Part shown: in pieces, positions 17,737 through 28,221 of the stretch
Layout of the letters: each line of letters opens with the position of its first letter
How positions within the stretch are numbered: position 1 is the first letter of the stretch
Origin: Pseudomonas sp. B21-040
GTDB lineage: Bacteria > Pseudomonadota > Gammaproteobacteria > Pseudomonadales > Pseudomonadaceae
Reading direction: 5' to 3'
Assembly (NCBI RefSeq): GCF_024748695.1
Contig: NZ_CP087176.1
Coordinates: 4,519,501 to 4,583,500 of the forward strand
DNA: 64,000 nucleotides
Position numbers and translations under genes: made by a program
Notes under the pieces: generated by a model
What the model saw: only the letters and a program-made list of their open reading frames with translations
Told to the model about the DNA's origin: nothing
The model's database searches: none

Positions 17737-17866
17737 TAGCAGCTGGCGCAGCCTGCGTTCGGCTGCGCAGCAGTCGTGAAATCAGTCGATGCGGTGTTTC
17801 AGGAAGACCTCGCACTCAAGGTTTACGACTGCTTCGCAGCCGAACGCAGGCTGCGCCAGCTGCTAC
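17737..17866. repeat. Long inverted repeat (GTAGCAGCTG family), copy 3
   Basis: The arms TAGCAGCTGGCGCAGCCTG and its complement span about 40 bases each around a 50-base centre, between the convergent LysR and chemoreceptor genes. Confidence 0.85.
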
Positions 17867-17883
17867 AAAGAATGCTTAACGGC

Positions 17884-19566
17884 TCAGATACGGAACTGGC
17901 CGACCAGTTTGCCAAGGCGCTGGCCGAGGTCAGCCAGGCTGCGCGAAGTCTGCGCACCGAGCTGCGTTTCATCCGCCACATTGTCCACGGCGACCGCGAT
18001 CTGATGCACGCTGCGGTTGATCTCTTCGGCCACTGCGGTTTGTTCTTCAGCGGCGCTGGCGATCTGTGCGTTCATCGAGTTGATGGTGCCGATCAACTGC
18101 GCCATGGTGTCGAGTGAGGCGCCCGCCTCGTTGGCCTGCGCGGACGTGCCGTCGCCGGCTTCGCTGGAACGGCGCATGGCTTCCACCGCCGATTGGGTCC
18201 CGGCCTGCAAGCGGTCGATCATGCCCTGGATTTCCTGGGTGCTGATTTGCGTACGACTGGCCAGCGCGCGAACTTCATCGGCCACCACCGCAAACCCGCG
18301 CCCCGCTTCGCCGGCACGGGCCGCTTCGATGGCGGCGTTGAGTGCCAGCAAGTTGGTTTGGTCGGCAATCGAACGGATCACACCGAGGACGCTGACAATC
18401 GACGACACGTCTTTTTGCAGGCTGTCCAACGACACACCGCTGCTGCGGATGTCGTCCACCAACGCATGAATCTTCACGATACTGCCGGCCACCACACGCT
18501 TGGCGGCCTGGCCTTCTTCGTCAGTTTGCTGTGCAGCCACGGCTGCGTTTTGTGCACTTTTGGCCACTTCCTGAGCCGCCGCCGACATTTCGTTGATCGC
18601 CGTCGCAACCTGATCGGTCTCATGGCGCTGACGTTCCATGGCCTGGTCCGAACGCTGGGCCTGGTCGGAGACCTGATTCACCAGACCGGTCAGTTGCGAG
18701 GTCATTTCGGTGATCTGGCGCACCAGACTGTGGATTTTGTCGACAAAACGGTTGAACGAGCCAGCCAGTTCACCGAGTTCATCCTGGCTGGTGATGGACA
18801 AGCGGCGCGTCAGGTCGCCCTCGCCCGCCGCGATGTCATCGAGGTTGGCTTTCATCAGGTTCAGTGGACGCAGAATGGTGTTGGCCAGCAGCAGGCCGAC
18901 CGCCGCAATCACCAACAGCAGCACCGCGGCAATCCCGACAATGCTCAGCACCACGCCTTCCATGCGTTCCTGGACCTTGGCCTCCACCAGCGCGACTTGC
19001 GCTTCGATGCCATCGAGGTTGACCGACGTGCCCACCGCCATGTCCCACTTCGACAGGTATTCGGTGTAGCCGAGTTTAGGCACCAGCACCTGGGTGTTGC
19101 CGGGCAGCGGTGAGCTGTATTGCAGGTAGTGAGTACCGTCCTTGGCGACTTTCACCAGGTCGCGGTTGACGTAGACGCCGTTCGGGTCGCGGTTGTCCTT
19201 GAAGCTCTGGCCCACGCCTTCGGGGCTGTTGGCCTTGAACAGGCGCACTGTGTTGGAGTCGTAGCCGAAGAAGTAGCCTTCCTTGCCGTAGGTGATGCTC
19301 GACAGCAACTTGATCACCTGCGCGCGCGCGGCATCATCACCGGGGGCGGCCGCGTCGTAGAGCGGTTTGATCGTGGTCATGGCCACGGCAACGTAGCTTT
19401 GCAGCGTGGCCTTGGCATCGTTGAGCAGGCGCTGACGGGTTTCTTCGACTTCCTTGTGCGCCTGTTCCTGGAGGACGAAAAGCGTGGTCAGGCTGATAAC
19501 CAAGGCAAAGAGCAACACCGGGAGAACGGCAAGGGACAGGACTTTAGCCTTCAGGCTCATGCGCAT
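17884..19566 (-). CDS. Methyl-accepting chemotaxis protein, sCache type
   Basis: The 560-residue transmembrane chemoreceptor has a first helix at about residues 8-30, then a periplasmic single Cache domain (about 35-195, with [11 protein letters not shown] and [15 protein letters not shown]), a second helix at about 205-228, and a HAMP domain ([11 protein letters not shown] near 262). The cytoplasmic signalling tip is [20 protein letters not shown]. sCache_2 receptors of this type often bind small organic acids, but the ligand is not readable. The start is 19566 or the ATG two codons later. It is a single-gene unit between repeats. Confidence 0.92.
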   Translation of the reverse strand: MRMSLKAKVLSLAVLPVLLFALVISLTTLFVLQEQAHKEVEETRQRLLNDAKATLQSYVAVAMTTIKPLYDAAAPGDDAARAQVIKLLSSITYGKEGYFFGYDSNTVRLFKANSPEGVGQSFKDNRDPNGVYVNRDLVKVAKDGTHYLQYSSPLPGNTQVLVPKLGYTEYLSKWDMAVGTSVNLDGIEAQVALVEAKVQERMEGVVLSIVGIAAVLLLVIAAVGLLLANTILRPLNLMKANLDDIAAGEGDLTRRLSITSQDELGELAGSFNRFVDKIHSLVRQITEMTSQLTGLVNQVSDQAQRSDQAMERQRHETDQVATAINEMSAAAQEVAKSAQNAAVAAQQTDEEGQAAKRVVAGSIVKIHALVDDIRSSGVSLDSLQKDVSSIVSVLGVIRSIADQTNLLALNAAIEAARAGEAGRGFAVVADEVRALASRTQISTQEIQGMIDRLQAGTQSAVEAMRRSSEAGDGTSAQANEAGASLDTMAQLIGTINSMNAQIASAAEEQTAVAEEINRSVHQIAVAVDNVADETQLGAQTSRSLADLGQRLGKLVGQFRI

Positions 19567-19629
19567 GACGGTTCACTCTTTTGGTTTTGTTGGCGTGGTT
19601 AAAGGCTTTAACGGCACGCCAACAAAAAA

Positions 19630-19699
19630 CTGTAGGAGCACGGCTTGCCGGCGATGGCGATTTCAAGGACGCCATCGCCGGCAAGCCGTGCTCCTACAG
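19630..19699. repeat. Perfect 30-bp inverted REP pair
   Basis: The left arm at 19630-19659 (beginning CTGTAGGAGCACGGCTTGCC) is an exact reverse complement of 19670-19699, with a 10-base loop. It ends near the antiporter stop codon and can act as a transcript 3' stabiliser or terminator. Confidence 0.9.
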
Positions 19700-19710
19700 G
19701 GTGGGCCAGG

Positions 19711-21030
19711 TTAGAGAATCATCGCCGCCACCCAGCCGAACGCCAGCAGCGGCAGGTTGTAGTGCAGGAAGGTCGGGACCACGGTGTCCCAGATGTGATG
19801 GTGCTGGCCGTCAATGTTCAAACCCGAGGTCGGGCCCAGGGTCGAGTCGGAGGCCGGCGAACCGGCATCACCCAGGGCGCCGGCCGTGCCGACGATGCAC
19901 ACGATCGCCAACGGGCTGAAACCCAGTTGCACGCACAACGGCACGAAAATCGCCGCCAGGATCGGCACGGTGGAGAACGACGAACCAATGCCCATGGTCA
20001 CCAGCAACCCCACCAACAGCATCAACAGTGCGCCAATGCCTTTGCTGTGGTTGATCCACGAGGCCGACGATTCCACCAGCGTCTGCACCTGACCGGTGGC
20101 TTTCATTACTTCGGCGAACCCGGACGCGGCGATCATGATGAAGCCGATCATCGCCATCATCTTCATGCCTTCGGTGAACAGGTCGTCGGTTTCACGCCAT
20201 TTCACAATGCCCGACACCGAGAAAATCAGGAACCCGGCCAGCGCGCCGATGATCATCGAGTCCAGCAGCAACTGAATAATGAAGGCCGCCACGATGGCGA
20301 CGCCCGCGACCATCAGGCTCAGCGGGTTGTATTGCACCGCGACCTGTTCGACTTGCTCGATTTTCTCCAGGTCGTAGACGCGTTTCTTGCGATAGCTGAA
20401 AAACGCCACCGCCAGGCCGAACACCATGCCCAGTGCCGGAATACCCATGGCGTGGGTGACGTTGATGCCGCTGATGTCCACGCCGCTGCGGGCGACGTTG
20501 GCCAGCAGAATCTCGTTGAGGAAGATGTTGCCGAAGCCCACCGGCAGGAACATGTACGGGGTGATCAAACCGAAGGTCATGACGCAGGCAATCAACCGGC
20601 GATCCAGTTGCAGCTTGGTCAGCACATATAAAAGCGGCGGCACCAGCAACGGGATAAACGCGATATGTATCGGCAGAATGTTTTGCGAGGCGATGGCCAC
20701 CACCCACAGCAAACCGATCAGCAGCCACTTGACTTGCCCCCCACCGCTGGCGTGCTGGCGATCAACCATCGCCAGGGCCTTGTCCGCCAGGGCGTGGGCC
20801 ATGCCGGACTTGGCAATCGCCACCGCGAACGCACCGAGCAAGGCATACGACAACGCGACTGTTGCGCCGCCACCGAGGCCACTATTAAAGGCTTTGAGCG
20901 TGGCGTCGATGCCCAGGCCGCCGGTCAAACCACCCACCAGCGCGCCGACGATCAGCGCGATGACCACGTGCACGCGCGACAGACTGAGGATCAGCATGAT
21001 GCCGACCGCGGCAATTACAGCATTAATCAT
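19711..21030 (-). CDS. Na+/H+ antiporter family membrane protein
   Basis: This 439-residue protein has about eleven membrane helices and matches the YuiF/NhaC-like antiporter group of the ion transporter superfamily. It has two pseudo-symmetric halves with discontinuous helices around [12 protein letters not shown] near residue 115 and [14 protein letters not shown] near 350, and [17 protein letters not shown] near 400. Relatives exchange Na+ for H+, or in some cases carry amino acids. AGAGG lies before the ATG. It is monocistronic, flanked by a REP hairpin and a long inverted repeat. Confidence 0.84.
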   Translation of the reverse strand: MINAVIAAVGIMLILSLSRVHVVIALIVGALVGGLTGGLGIDATLKAFNSGLGGGATVALSYALLGAFAVAIAKSGMAHALADKALAMVDRQHASGGGQVKWLLIGLLWVVAIASQNILPIHIAFIPLLVPPLLYVLTKLQLDRRLIACVMTFGLITPYMFLPVGFGNIFLNEILLANVARSGVDISGINVTHAMGIPALGMVFGLAVAFFSYRKKRVYDLEKIEQVEQVAVQYNPLSLMVAGVAIVAAFIIQLLLDSMIIGALAGFLIFSVSGIVKWRETDDLFTEGMKMMAMIGFIMIAASGFAEVMKATGQVQTLVESSASWINHSKGIGALLMLLVGLLVTMGIGSSFSTVPILAAIFVPLCVQLGFSPLAIVCIVGTAGALGDAGSPASDSTLGPTSGLNIDGQHHHIWDTVVPTFLHYNLPLLAFGWVAAMIL

Positions 21031-21165
21031 CGTTACCTCTGGGCAAGCGAAATGAGCTCAGCCGGCAGTCTGCGAAGAGCCGCCAGCGAAGTTAAGAATG
21101 GGTTTTATTAGAGGGCGCGCACTGTGCCGCAGCACCGGCGCCTTGTCAAAGTGAACACCGTCCCT

Positions 21166-21320
21166 GTAGCAGCTGCCGAAGGCTGCGTCGGCCGGTCCGC
21201 GCTCGGGCGCAGCAGTCGTGAAATCAGGCAGCGCGGTGAATCAAATGAACCGAGATCACAGGGTTTACGGCTGCTACGCCCGAGCGCGGACCGGCCGACG
21301 CAGGCTTCGCCAGCTGCTAC
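21166..21320. repeat. Long inverted repeat (GTAGCAGCTG family), copy 4
   Basis: The arms extend through GCGTCGGCCGGTCCGCGCTCGG, a longer GC-rich variant shared with copy 8. It lies between two divergent genes (antiporter and chemoreceptor), so it is in an upstream region rather than a 3' end. Confidence 0.85.
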
Positions 21321-21422
21321 AAGTTTTGTTTCGTTTCTTATTTGAGCGCATGGATAAAGAAAGCCAAATCACGGCCGCTACAGTGCAAAGTCTCAGATAT
21401 TTATCGAATAAAGGACGTCTCC

Positions 21423-23570
21423 ATGTCGCTAAGACAACTTTCCATTCAATGGAAAATCACCCTGTTGGCCGGGCTCTGCCTGGCCGGCATCGTGACCCTG
21501 TTGGTGGGTCTTTCGCTGTATCGCATGGAGCACAGCTCCGAGATGGTGAAAGCCTCAAGCATGGAGATGCTCACCGAAGCCGCCCAGGCACGGATCGAAT
21601 CCCAGGGTGAAAACCAGGCGCTGCTGATTCGTCAGCAGTTCATGGATGCCTATCAATATGGCCACGGCTTCTCGCGTCAGGTGTTGTTCCTGCGCGATCA
21701 GGCAGAAAAGCGTTTTCTGGACGCCTTCGACCTGCGTGAAGACCTGACTCGCCAGGTCAAGTCGGCGCTGCAAGCCAACCCGGAACTGCTCGGCCTGTCG
21801 CTGGTGTTCGAAGCCAACGCACTGGACGGCAAGGACGAACTGTTCACCGGTCAGGCGGAACTGGGCAGCAACGACAAGGGCCGTTTTGCCCTGTACTGGT
21901 CGCAACCGACACCGGGCAAGGTCACCTCCATGGCATTGCCGGAAAGTGACATGGCCGACACCAGCACCGGCCCCAGCGGCGAACCGGCCAACGCCTGGTT
22001 CACCTGCCCGCGCACCTCGCTCAAGCCGTGCGTGATCGAACCGTACTTCTACGTGATCGACGGCCAGAACGTGCTGATGACCAGCATCGTTTTCCCGTTG
22101 ATGGTCAACGGCAAGGTCATCGCCTCGCTGTCGGTGGACATCAACCTCAACAGCCTGCAAGCCATGAGTCAGGGCGCGAGCAAAAAGCTCTACGATGGCC
22201 AGACCAATGTCAGCATCCTCAGCCCGGTCGGTTTGCTCGCCGGCTACAGCGCCGACGCCAGCAAACTCAGCCAGCGCCTGGACACCGTGGACAAAGCCAA
22301 TGGTGCCGAGCTGATTCGCATGCTTGCCAGCAGCAGCAAAACCGAAAGCCTGCACAACGATCATCAGTTGAAAGTGTTGTCGCCATTCCAGCCGATTCCC
22401 GGGGGTAAATCCTGGGGCGTGCTGCTGGACGTGCCGGAAAAAGTCCTGGTCGGCCGAGCCGAAGCGCTGAAAAAACAACTCGATGAAAGCAACACCTCCG
22501 GCACCCTGATTGAGCTCAGCCTCGGCGTGCTGGCCGCGTTGATTGGCCTGATGCTGGTGTGGCTGATGGCCCGCAGCGTGACCAATCCGATCCTCGGCGT
22601 GGCGCACATGCTCGAAGACATCGCCAGCGGCGAAGGTGACCTGACCCGGCGCCTGGCCTACGACAAAAAGGATGAGTTGGGCCAGTTGGCCGGCTGGTTC
22701 AACCGTTTTCTCGACAAGCTGCAACCGATCATTGCCGAGGTAAAACGCTCGGTGCAGGACGCACGCAGCACCGCAGACCAATCATCGGCCATTGCCACCC
22801 AGACCAGCGCCGGCATGGAGCAGCAATACCGCCAGGTCGATCAGGTCGCCACCGCGTCCCACGAAATGAGCGCCACCGCCCAGGACGTTGCCCGCAGCGC
22901 CGCGCAAGCGGCACAAGCCGCCAAAGATGCGGACCAGGCGACCCGTCGCGGGTTGACCGTGATCGACCAGACCACCACCAGCATCGACCGTCTGGCCGCC
23001 GACATGAGCGCCGCCATGGTGCAAGTCGAGGGTCTGGCGGCGAACAGCGAGAAAATCGGTTCGGTACTGGAAGTGATTCGCGCGATTGCCGAGCAGACCA
23101 ACCTGCTGGCCCTCAATGCCGCCATCGAAGCTGCCCGTGCGGGTGAAGCCGGGCGCGGTTTTGCCGTGGTCGCCGATGAAGTGCGCAACCTGGCGCGACG
23201 CACGCAAGAGTCGGTCGAAGAAACCCGCCTGGTGATCGAGCAATTGCAGAGCGGCACCCAGGACGTGGTCGGTTCGATGAACAACAGCCATCGCCAGGCC
23301 CAGGGCAGTGTCGATCAAGTCAGCCAGGCGGTGACCGCGCTGCGCCAGATTGGTGATGCGGTGACGGTGATCAGCGACATGAACCTGCAGATTGCGTCGG
23401 CAGCGGAAGAGCAGAGCGCGGTGGCCGAGGAGATCAACAACAACGTGGCGACCATTCGGGACGTGACGGAATCGTTGTCGGGGCAGGCCAACGAATCGGC
23501 ACGGGTGAGCCAATCGCTGAACAGCCTGGCGAATCAGCAGCAGAGCTTGATGGATCAGTTCCGCGTCTGA
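21423..23570 (+). CDS. Methyl-accepting chemotaxis protein, dCache type
   Basis: The 715-residue chemoreceptor has a first helix at about residues 11-32, a large periplasmic double-Cache-like sensor (about 35-360), a second helix at about 367-390, a HAMP domain ([14 protein letters not shown]) and the signalling domain with [20 protein letters not shown]. The sensor holds Cys195 and Cys203, spaced to form a disulfide. It is a clear paralog of the receptor at 40831-42957 (same cysteine positions, same LPESD/STGPSG and PYF motifs). The ATG at 21423 is preferred, with AAAGGAC upstream. The ligand is unknown. Confidence 0.91.
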   Translation: MSLRQLSIQWKITLLAGLCLAGIVTLLVGLSLYRMEHSSEMVKASSMEMLTEAAQARIESQGENQALLIRQQFMDAYQYGHGFSRQVLFLRDQAEKRFLDAFDLREDLTRQVKSALQANPELLGLSLVFEANALDGKDELFTGQAELGSNDKGRFALYWSQPTPGKVTSMALPESDMADTSTGPSGEPANAWFTCPRTSLKPCVIEPYFYVIDGQNVLMTSIVFPLMVNGKVIASLSVDINLNSLQAMSQGASKKLYDGQTNVSILSPVGLLAGYSADASKLSQRLDTVDKANGAELIRMLASSSKTESLHNDHQLKVLSPFQPIPGGKSWGVLLDVPEKVLVGRAEALKKQLDESNTSGTLIELSLGVLAALIGLMLVWLMARSVTNPILGVAHMLEDIASGEGDLTRRLAYDKKDELGQLAGWFNRFLDKLQPIIAEVKRSVQDARSTADQSSAIATQTSAGMEQQYRQVDQVATASHEMSATAQDVARSAAQAAQAAKDADQATRRGLTVIDQTTTSIDRLAADMSAAMVQVEGLAANSEKIGSVLEVIRAIAEQTNLLALNAAIEAARAGEAGRGFAVVADEVRNLARRTQESVEETRLVIEQLQSGTQDVVGSMNNSHRQAQGSVDQVSQAVTALRQIGDAVTVISDMNLQIASAAEEQSAVAEEINNNVATIRDVTESLSGQANESARVSQSLNSLANQQQSLMDQFRV

Positions 23571-23584
23571 GATCCGCCCCTCAT

Positions 23585-23721
23585 GATCGTTCCCACGCTC
23601 TGCGTGGGAATGCCGCCTGGGACGCTCCGCGTTCCGCTGTGGGATGTGACGCAGAGCGTCACGGGATGCATTCCCACGCAGAGCGTGGGAACGATCAACG
23701 TCGCGGAGCGTGGGAACGATC
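23585..23721. repeat. BIME-like mosaic of short inverted repeats
   Basis: Successive modules GATCGTTCCCACGCTCTGCG, GGGACGCTCCGCGTTCC, GACGCAGAGCGTC and GCATTCCCACGCAGAGCGTG form nested dyads. The last module overlaps the TGA of the sensor kinase gene (23720-23722). Confidence 0.85.
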
Positions 23722-25033
23722 AGTGCCGAGGTAACTCGATCACCACTTTCAACCCGCCCCACTCGCTCTCCTCCAATCGCATCACCCCGCCCCACGTGTC
23801 GACGATGTCGCGCACAATCCCCAGCCCCAACCCGTGGCCATCCGTTTGTTCATCCAGTCGCGTGCCGCGATTGAGCACCTGCTCGCGCTGGTCTTCGGGA
23901 ATCCCCGGCCCGTCATCTTCGACGCTCAGTTCAAACCCTCCCGGCGTCTCGGCCACACTCAAGCGAACCTCGGCATCCGCCCATTTACAGGCGTTGTCCA
24001 GCAGGTTACCGAGCAGTTCGAGCAGGTCCTCACGATCCCGCGGCAGCTGCAAACCCGTCGGCGCGCGGTAGCTGAGCGCCAGGTGCTCGCCATGAATCAT
24101 GTTCAGTGTCGCCAACAACCCCGGCAGTTCTTCATCGCAATCAAACAATGCCCCCGGCAGCGCGTCGCCAGCCAATCGGGCGCGGTTGAGTTCGCGATTT
24201 AGGCGTTGCTGCACCTGTTCCAACTGCTCCTTGAGGAGCTTGCGCAACGCTGGATGAGCGTCGAGTTTGTCGCTGGACGCCAGGCTCAACAACACCGCCA
24301 GCGGGGTTTTCAAGGCGTGACCGAGGTTGCCCAAGGCGTTGCGCGAACGCTTGAGGCTGTCTTCGGTGTGCGCGAGCAAATGGTTGATCTGCGCCACCAG
24401 CGGCTCCAACTCCACCGGCACCTGATCATCCAGTTGCGAGCGCTGGCCCTGCTGCAACTGGGCGATCTGTTCGCGGGCCTGTTCCAGGGGACGCAAGGCG
24501 CGGCGCACAGTGAAGCGTTGCAGCAGCAAAATCAGCAGCAGCCCGGCCAATCCCAGGCCAAGCCCCACCTGCTGCATGCGCTTGAAACTCTCGCGCACCG
24601 GGGTGTAGTCCTGAGCGACGCTGATGGAAATCGATTGGCCAAGGCGCCGATAGTCTGACCGCAACACGAGCAACTGCTGGCCTTCGGGCCCCAGCTGCAA
24701 GTTGCTGTGCATGCCCGGATGTTCAAGCATGGGCAGTTCCTGATCCCACAGCGAACGGGAGCGCCAGTGGGTATCGTCGAAATCGATGCGAAAGTAGTGC
24801 CCGGAAAACGGTCGTTGGTAGGCTGGCGACAGGTGCCGCTCCTCCAGTTGCAACCCTTGCGGCCCGCGTACCAGCGCCAACAGCAGGTTTTCACTGTCAT
24901 TGCGCAGCCCCGCTTCGAGGTAACGCTGCAAGCCCATTTCAAACAACCACAAACTGGTTTGAGCCAGCACCAGGCCGACAACGACCATGACGCTGATCAG
25001 GCCCAGGCTCAAGCTGCGCTGAATCGACTTCAC
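23720..25033 (-). CDS. Sensor histidine kinase (PhoQ-like)
   Basis: The 437-residue membrane kinase has helices at about residues 9-33 and 158-178, a periplasmic sensor between them, a HAMP-like linker, and the H-box [13 protein letters not shown] near residue 239. These are followed by N (LLDNACKWA), G1 (DDGPGIP) and G2 (GLGLGI) boxes. GTG at 25033 is the start, and it overlaps the response-regulator stop (GTGA), so the two are translated together. The acidic periplasmic part is compatible with cation sensing as in PhoQ, but this is inference. The stop overlaps a repeat mosaic. Confidence 0.91.
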   Translation of the reverse strand: MKSIQRSLSLGLISVMVVVGLVLAQTSLWLFEMGLQRYLEAGLRNDSENLLLALVRGPQGLQLEERHLSPAYQRPFSGHYFRIDFDDTHWRSRSLWDQELPMLEHPGMHSNLQLGPEGQQLLVLRSDYRRLGQSISISVAQDYTPVRESFKRMQQVGLGLGLAGLLLILLLQRFTVRRALRPLEQAREQIAQLQQGQRSQLDDQVPVELEPLVAQINHLLAHTEDSLKRSRNALGNLGHALKTPLAVLLSLASSDKLDAHPALRKLLKEQLEQVQQRLNRELNRARLAGDALPGALFDCDEELPGLLATLNMIHGEHLALSYRAPTGLQLPRDREDLLELLGNLLDNACKWADAEVRLSVAETPGGFELSVEDDGPGIPEDQREQVLNRGTRLDEQTDGHGLGLGIVRDIVDTWGGVMRLEESEWGGLKVVIELPRH

Positions 25034-25698
25034 TGAGCCGCCCCGCCGAACACGTAACCCTGACCGCGACGGGTTTCGATCACACTGCGCCCCAGCTTGC
25101 GCCGCAGGTGGTTGACGTGAACTTCCAGCACGTTGGAGTCGCGCTCGGTTTCACCGTCGTAGAGGTGTTCGGCGAGGTGGCTTTTGGAAAGGATCTGTTC
25201 GGGGTGCAGCATGAAATAGCGCAGCAGGCGAAACTCGGCGGCTGTGAGCTGAATGTCGGCACCGTCGCGAGTCACGCACTGGCGGCCTTCGTCCAGGTGC
25301 AGCCCGGCGGCCTTGAGCGTCGGTTGATTGGCCTGACCGTGGGAGCGACGCAGCAGCGCCTGGACCCGCAGGTGCAGTTCTTCAGGGTGGAACGGCTTGG
25401 TCAGGTAATCGTCGGCACCGGCCTTGAGGCCTTCAATGCGTTCGGCCCAGGACCCGCGCGCGGTGAGGATCAGCACCGGCGTCGACAAGCCGCCGGTGCG
25501 CCATTGCTCCAACACCTCAAGCCCCGGCAAACCGGGCAGGCCGAGGTCGAGAATAATCAGGTCATAGGGCTCGCTGCTGCCCTGATACACCGCATCGCGA
25601 CCGTCGGCCAGCCAGTCCACGGCGTAACCCTGGCGAATGAGGCCGGCGAGTAATTCGTCGGCCAGCGGCACGTGGTCTTCCACCAGCAGCAATCGCAT
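25030..25698 (-). CDS. OmpR-family response regulator
   Basis: The 222-residue protein has a receiver domain (about 1-115: phosphoacceptor Asp51 in [10 protein letters not shown], acidic EDH near residue 7, Lys in [10 protein letters not shown] near 101) and an OmpR winged helix (about 128-220, ending GYVFGG). It is the cognate partner of the kinase overlapping its stop. It begins three bases after the stop of the upstream PepSY gene. It probably controls this operon and envelope or metal-stress genes. The sequence resembles PhoP/QseB-type regulators. Confidence 0.92.
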   Translation of the reverse strand: MRLLLVEDHVPLADELLAGLIRQGYAVDWLADGRDAVYQGSSEPYDLIILDLGLPGLPGLEVLEQWRTGGLSTPVLILTARGSWAERIEGLKAGADDYLTKPFHPEELHLRVQALLRRSHGQANQPTLKAAGLHLDEGRQCVTRDGADIQLTAAEFRLLRYFMLHPEQILSKSHLAEHLYDGETERDSNVLEVHVNHLRRKLGRSVIETRRGQGYVFGGAAQ

Positions 25699-25701
25699 CG
25701 A

Positions 25702-26007
25702 TCAGTCTTCCTTGTCTTTGAGTAAACGCCCGGTGGTGGCGTCGATGTCCAGTTCGCGGACCACACCTTCGGCGGTCAGCAGTTCGACTTCATAAATGTA
25801 GACGTCGTGTTTTTCTTCAAGCTCGGCTTCCAGCAATTTCGAGCCGGGGTAGCGATCCAGTGCCTGCTGCAGCAGTTGCTCCAGCGGCAGAATCACACCC
25901 TGTTGACGCAGGCGCAGGGCTTCGTCCTGATCAAGGTCGCGGGCCAGGGCCACCGAACAAAACGCCAGAAGCACCAGCGCCATGCGTGAAAATGAAAACA
26001 CCTTCAT
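25702..26007 (-). CDS. Secreted PepSY-domain protein, second of pair
   Basis: The 101-residue protein has a signal peptide (MKVFSFSRMALVLLAFCSVA, cleaved near residue 22) and one PepSY domain (about residues 40-100, DVYIYEVELLTAEGVVRELDID). The start ATG at 26007 overlaps the preceding gene's TAA by one base (TAATG). Periplasmic PepSY proteins next to two-component genes often modulate the sensor or a protease; that role here is inference. Another PepSY gene precedes it and the response regulator gene follows by three bases. Confidence 0.87.
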   Translation of the reverse strand: MKVFSFSRMALVLLAFCSVALARDLDQDEALRLRQQGVILPLEQLLQQALDRYPGSKLLEAELEEKHDVYIYEVELLTAEGVVRELDIDATTGRLLKDKED

Positions 26008-26315
26008 TACGTATCCTGATGATCCTTGAGAACCTGCCCACTGACAGCGTCTAATTCCAGTTCCCACTCGATGCCCTGTGGGTCGCGCAGCTCAACCTGA
26101 TAAATGTACTTGCCATACGCGTCTTCCAGTTCGGTCTGGGTAACGGTCGAACCGGGGTGTTTGGCCAGCGCCGTGGCGTTGAGCTTCTCGAAAGACACAA
26201 TGGTACCAGCGTCACGCAGCCTCAGGGCTTCGTCGGGGCCCAGGTCGCGAGCGTGGGCGAGGCTGGCGGTCATGGCGATGATCGAGGCGCAGAACAGGGC
26301 AGTCTGGGTGTTCAT
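26007..26315 (-). CDS. Secreted PepSY-domain protein, first of pair
   Basis: The 102-residue protein has a signal peptide (MNTQTALFCASIIAMTASLA, cleaved near residue 22, AHA/R) and a PepSY domain with KYIYQVELRDPQGIEWELELD. It is homologous to its downstream neighbour, with the same DLxxDEALRLR opening of the mature protein. It is the first gene of a four-gene operon (PepSY, PepSY, response regulator, kinase). The ATG at 26315 has GGAG upstream. It acts in the periplasm, presumably as input or feedback to the kinase. Confidence 0.87.
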   Translation of the reverse strand: MNTQTALFCASIIAMTASLAHARDLGPDEALRLRDAGTIVSFEKLNATALAKHPGSTVTQTELEDAYGKYIYQVELRDPQGIEWELELDAVSGQVLKDHQDT

Positions 26316-26433
26316 GGGTGTCTCCGGGTTTTTATGTGTTGCAGCACCGGACACCTTAGCGAGCTGAACTTAATTGAAACTGAATGGCCATCATTGGAAC
26401 AACACACCACGAAATTGCAGATCTGCACAAACC

Positions 26434-26523
26434 CTGTGGGAGCGAGCTTGCTCGCGATAGCGGTGTATCAGTCACCATCAGTGGTGAATTTGAGACCGCA
26501 ATCGCGAGCAAGCTCGCACACAG
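26434..26523. repeat. REP pair (inverted)
   Basis: CTGTGGGAGCGAGCTTGCTC and its near complement ATCGCGAGCAAGCTCGCACA are separated by about 45 bases, in the divergent gap between the PepSY operon and the patatin gene. Confidence 0.8.
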
Positions 26524-26584
26524 TGGATGGGTGGTGTTGCCTGAACTGCTTATAATCTTGCGCTTGCCAACAATCGAGACCGGT

Positions 26585-27664
26585 ATGACCGCTATCCACA
26601 TCAAGTTCCCCTCCCTGACCCTCAAGGCCGGCCCGCGTGCCATGGCGCGTATCCGTGAAAACGGCTTGAGCGCCGCCGATGTCGGCACGCTGCCGGGTGC
26701 CGCCGGTGGCCCCAAGGCCCTGGGGATTCAAGGTCTGGACCTGGCGTTGTTTGGCGAATGGCTGCCGGCCGCGCCTCGGGAGCGTTCGCTGATTGGCGCC
26801 TCGGTCGGTTCCTGGCGCTTTGCCAGCGCGTGCCTGCCGGATGCCGCCGAAGGCATCCGGCGCCTCGGTCACTTGTACACCGAGCAGAACTTTGCCAAGG
26901 GCGTGACCATGGCGCAGATCAGCCAGAGTTCCCGGCGCATGCTCGATGAATTGCTCGACGGCCGCGACGCCTCGATCCTGAGCAACGCCCATTACCGGCT
27001 GAACATCATGGTGGTCAAAAGCCACGGACGCCTGGCCGACGATCATCGTGGCCGGCTCGGGTTGGCGCTCGGCTCAGTGATCGCCGACAACTTGCGTGCT
27101 CGCGCGCGGCTGTCGCGGCATTTCGAACGGCTGATCATCCACGACCCGCGCCTGGCCCCGCCGGTCAATGCACTGAATGACTTCCCGTCGCGCTTTGTCG
27201 CATTGAGTGCCGGCAACCTGCGCCAGGCCTTGCTCGCGTCGGGCTCGATCCCGATGGTGATGGAAGGCGTGCGCGATTTGCCAGGGGCCGGCAAGGGGAC
27301 GTTCCGCGATGGCGGCTTGCTGGATTACCACCTTGATCTGCCCTACAGCGGCAACGACATCGTGCTGTACCCGCACTTCACCGACCGGGTGATTCCCGGC
27401 TGGTTCGACAAGACGTTGCCGTGGCGCCGTGCCTGCCCCGCGCGGTTGCAAGATGTTCTGCTACTGGCGCCGTCGAAGGATTATCTGGCGCGCTTGCCCT
27501 ACGGCAAACTGCCGGACCGTAACGATTTCAAGCGTTTCATGGGCGACGCGCCGGGCCGGCAGAAATACTGGCGTGCCGCGATGGATGAAAGCCGTCGCCT
27601 CGGTGATGAGTTCCTCGAACTGGCCGCCAATGGTCGCCTCGGCGAGCGCTTGCTGACCCTTTAG
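26585..27664 (+). CDS. Patatin-like phospholipase family protein
   Basis: The 359-residue protein keeps the patatin Ser-Asp dyad. The nucleophile Ser73 is in IGASVGSW (GxSxG), a Gly-rich oxyanion stretch PGAAGGPKALG lies near residue 38, and Asp242 is in RDGGLLDYH. It should hydrolyse acyl esters of lipids. There is no signal peptide or secretion domain, so it is probably cytosolic and not a type V PlpD-like exporter. The ATG at 26585 is chosen because the upstream in-frame codons cross a REP element. Confidence 0.85.
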   Translation: MTAIHIKFPSLTLKAGPRAMARIRENGLSAADVGTLPGAAGGPKALGIQGLDLALFGEWLPAAPRERSLIGASVGSWRFASACLPDAAEGIRRLGHLYTEQNFAKGVTMAQISQSSRRMLDELLDGRDASILSNAHYRLNIMVVKSHGRLADDHRGRLGLALGSVIADNLRARARLSRHFERLIIHDPRLAPPVNALNDFPSRFVALSAGNLRQALLASGSIPMVMEGVRDLPGAGKGTFRDGGLLDYHLDLPYSGNDIVLYPHFTDRVIPGWFDKTLPWRRACPARLQDVLLLAPSKDYLARLPYGKLPDRNDFKRFMGDAPGRQKYWRAAMDESRRLGDEFLELAANGRLGERLLTL

Positions 27665-27679
27665 TCAGTGTTTTGCCCA

Positions 27680-27740
27680 GAGCTCTGTTAAACTCGCCAC
27701 CTGCCCACATCGCCGCGGCGATCGCCACCTGACAGAGCTC
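27680..27740 (+). promoter_or_regulatory. Hairpin in the queD leader
   Basis: GAGCTCTGT (27680-27688) pairs with ACAGAGCTC (27732-27740) just before the GTG start. Between them lies the perfect palindrome ATCGCCGCGGCGAT (27709-27722). The 3' arm covers the only SD-like AGAG, so folding could hide the ribosome-binding site. No known riboswitch consensus is recognised. Confidence 0.45.
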
Positions 27741-27748
27741 AAATCACT

Positions 27749-28105
27749 GTGGAAATCTTCAAAGAGTTTACGTTCGAATCCGCCCACCGCCTGCCTCACG
27801 TACCGGAAGGCCACAAGTGCGGTCGCCTGCACGGTCACTCGTTCAAAGTGGCGATCCACTTGAGCGGCGACATCGACCCGCACACTGGCTGGATCCGTGA
27901 CTTCTCGGAAATCAAGGCGATCTTCAAGCCACTCTACGAGCGTCTGGACCACAACTACCTGAACGACATTCCCGGTCTGGAAAACCCGACCAGTGAAGTC
28001 CTGGCCAAATTCATCTGGAATGAATTGAAGCCCCTGCTGCCGGAACTGAGCGCGATCCGTATCCACGAGACGTGCACCAGCGGCTGCATCTATCACGGCG
28101 AGTAA
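27749..28105 (+). CDS. queD: 6-carboxy-5,6,7,8-tetrahydropterin synthase
   Basis: QueD converts dihydroneopterin triphosphate to carboxytetrahydropterin in queuosine synthesis. The 118-residue length is normal. The zinc ligands are His13 (FESAHRL), His28 and His30 (GRLHGHSF), with catalytic Cys24 in [10 protein letters not shown] and a conserved Glu near the C-terminus (HETCTSGC). The start is GTG, fitting the family start [10 protein letters not shown]. An inverted repeat in the leader overlaps the translation start region, and a strong terminator lies 46 bases after the stop, making it monocistronic. Confidence 0.94.
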   Translation: MEIFKEFTFESAHRLPHVPEGHKCGRLHGHSFKVAIHLSGDIDPHTGWIRDFSEIKAIFKPLYERLDHNYLNDIPGLENPTSEVLAKFIWNELKPLLPELSAIRIHETCTSGCIYHGE

Positions 28106-28150
28106 CCCGGCTCACTCCTACAATGAAACGGCGTTTCGTCAGTGAATGAT

Positions 28151-28177
28151 CAAACCACCCTCAGCGGTGGTTTTTTT
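28151..28177 (+). terminator. Intrinsic terminator after queD
   Basis: The stem AAACCACC/GGTGGTTT with loop CTCAGC is followed by seven Ts, about 46 bases beyond the queD stop. Confidence 0.9.
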
Positions 28178-28221
28178 ATGCCTATGCTTTTCGGGTTCGC
28201 ACCCGCCAAGAGGACAGGCAC

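Noticed and set aside
27661..27748. PreQ1 riboswitch upstream of queD
   Set aside because: A hairpin is present, but I could not match any preQ1 class consensus, so it is listed only as a candidate structure.
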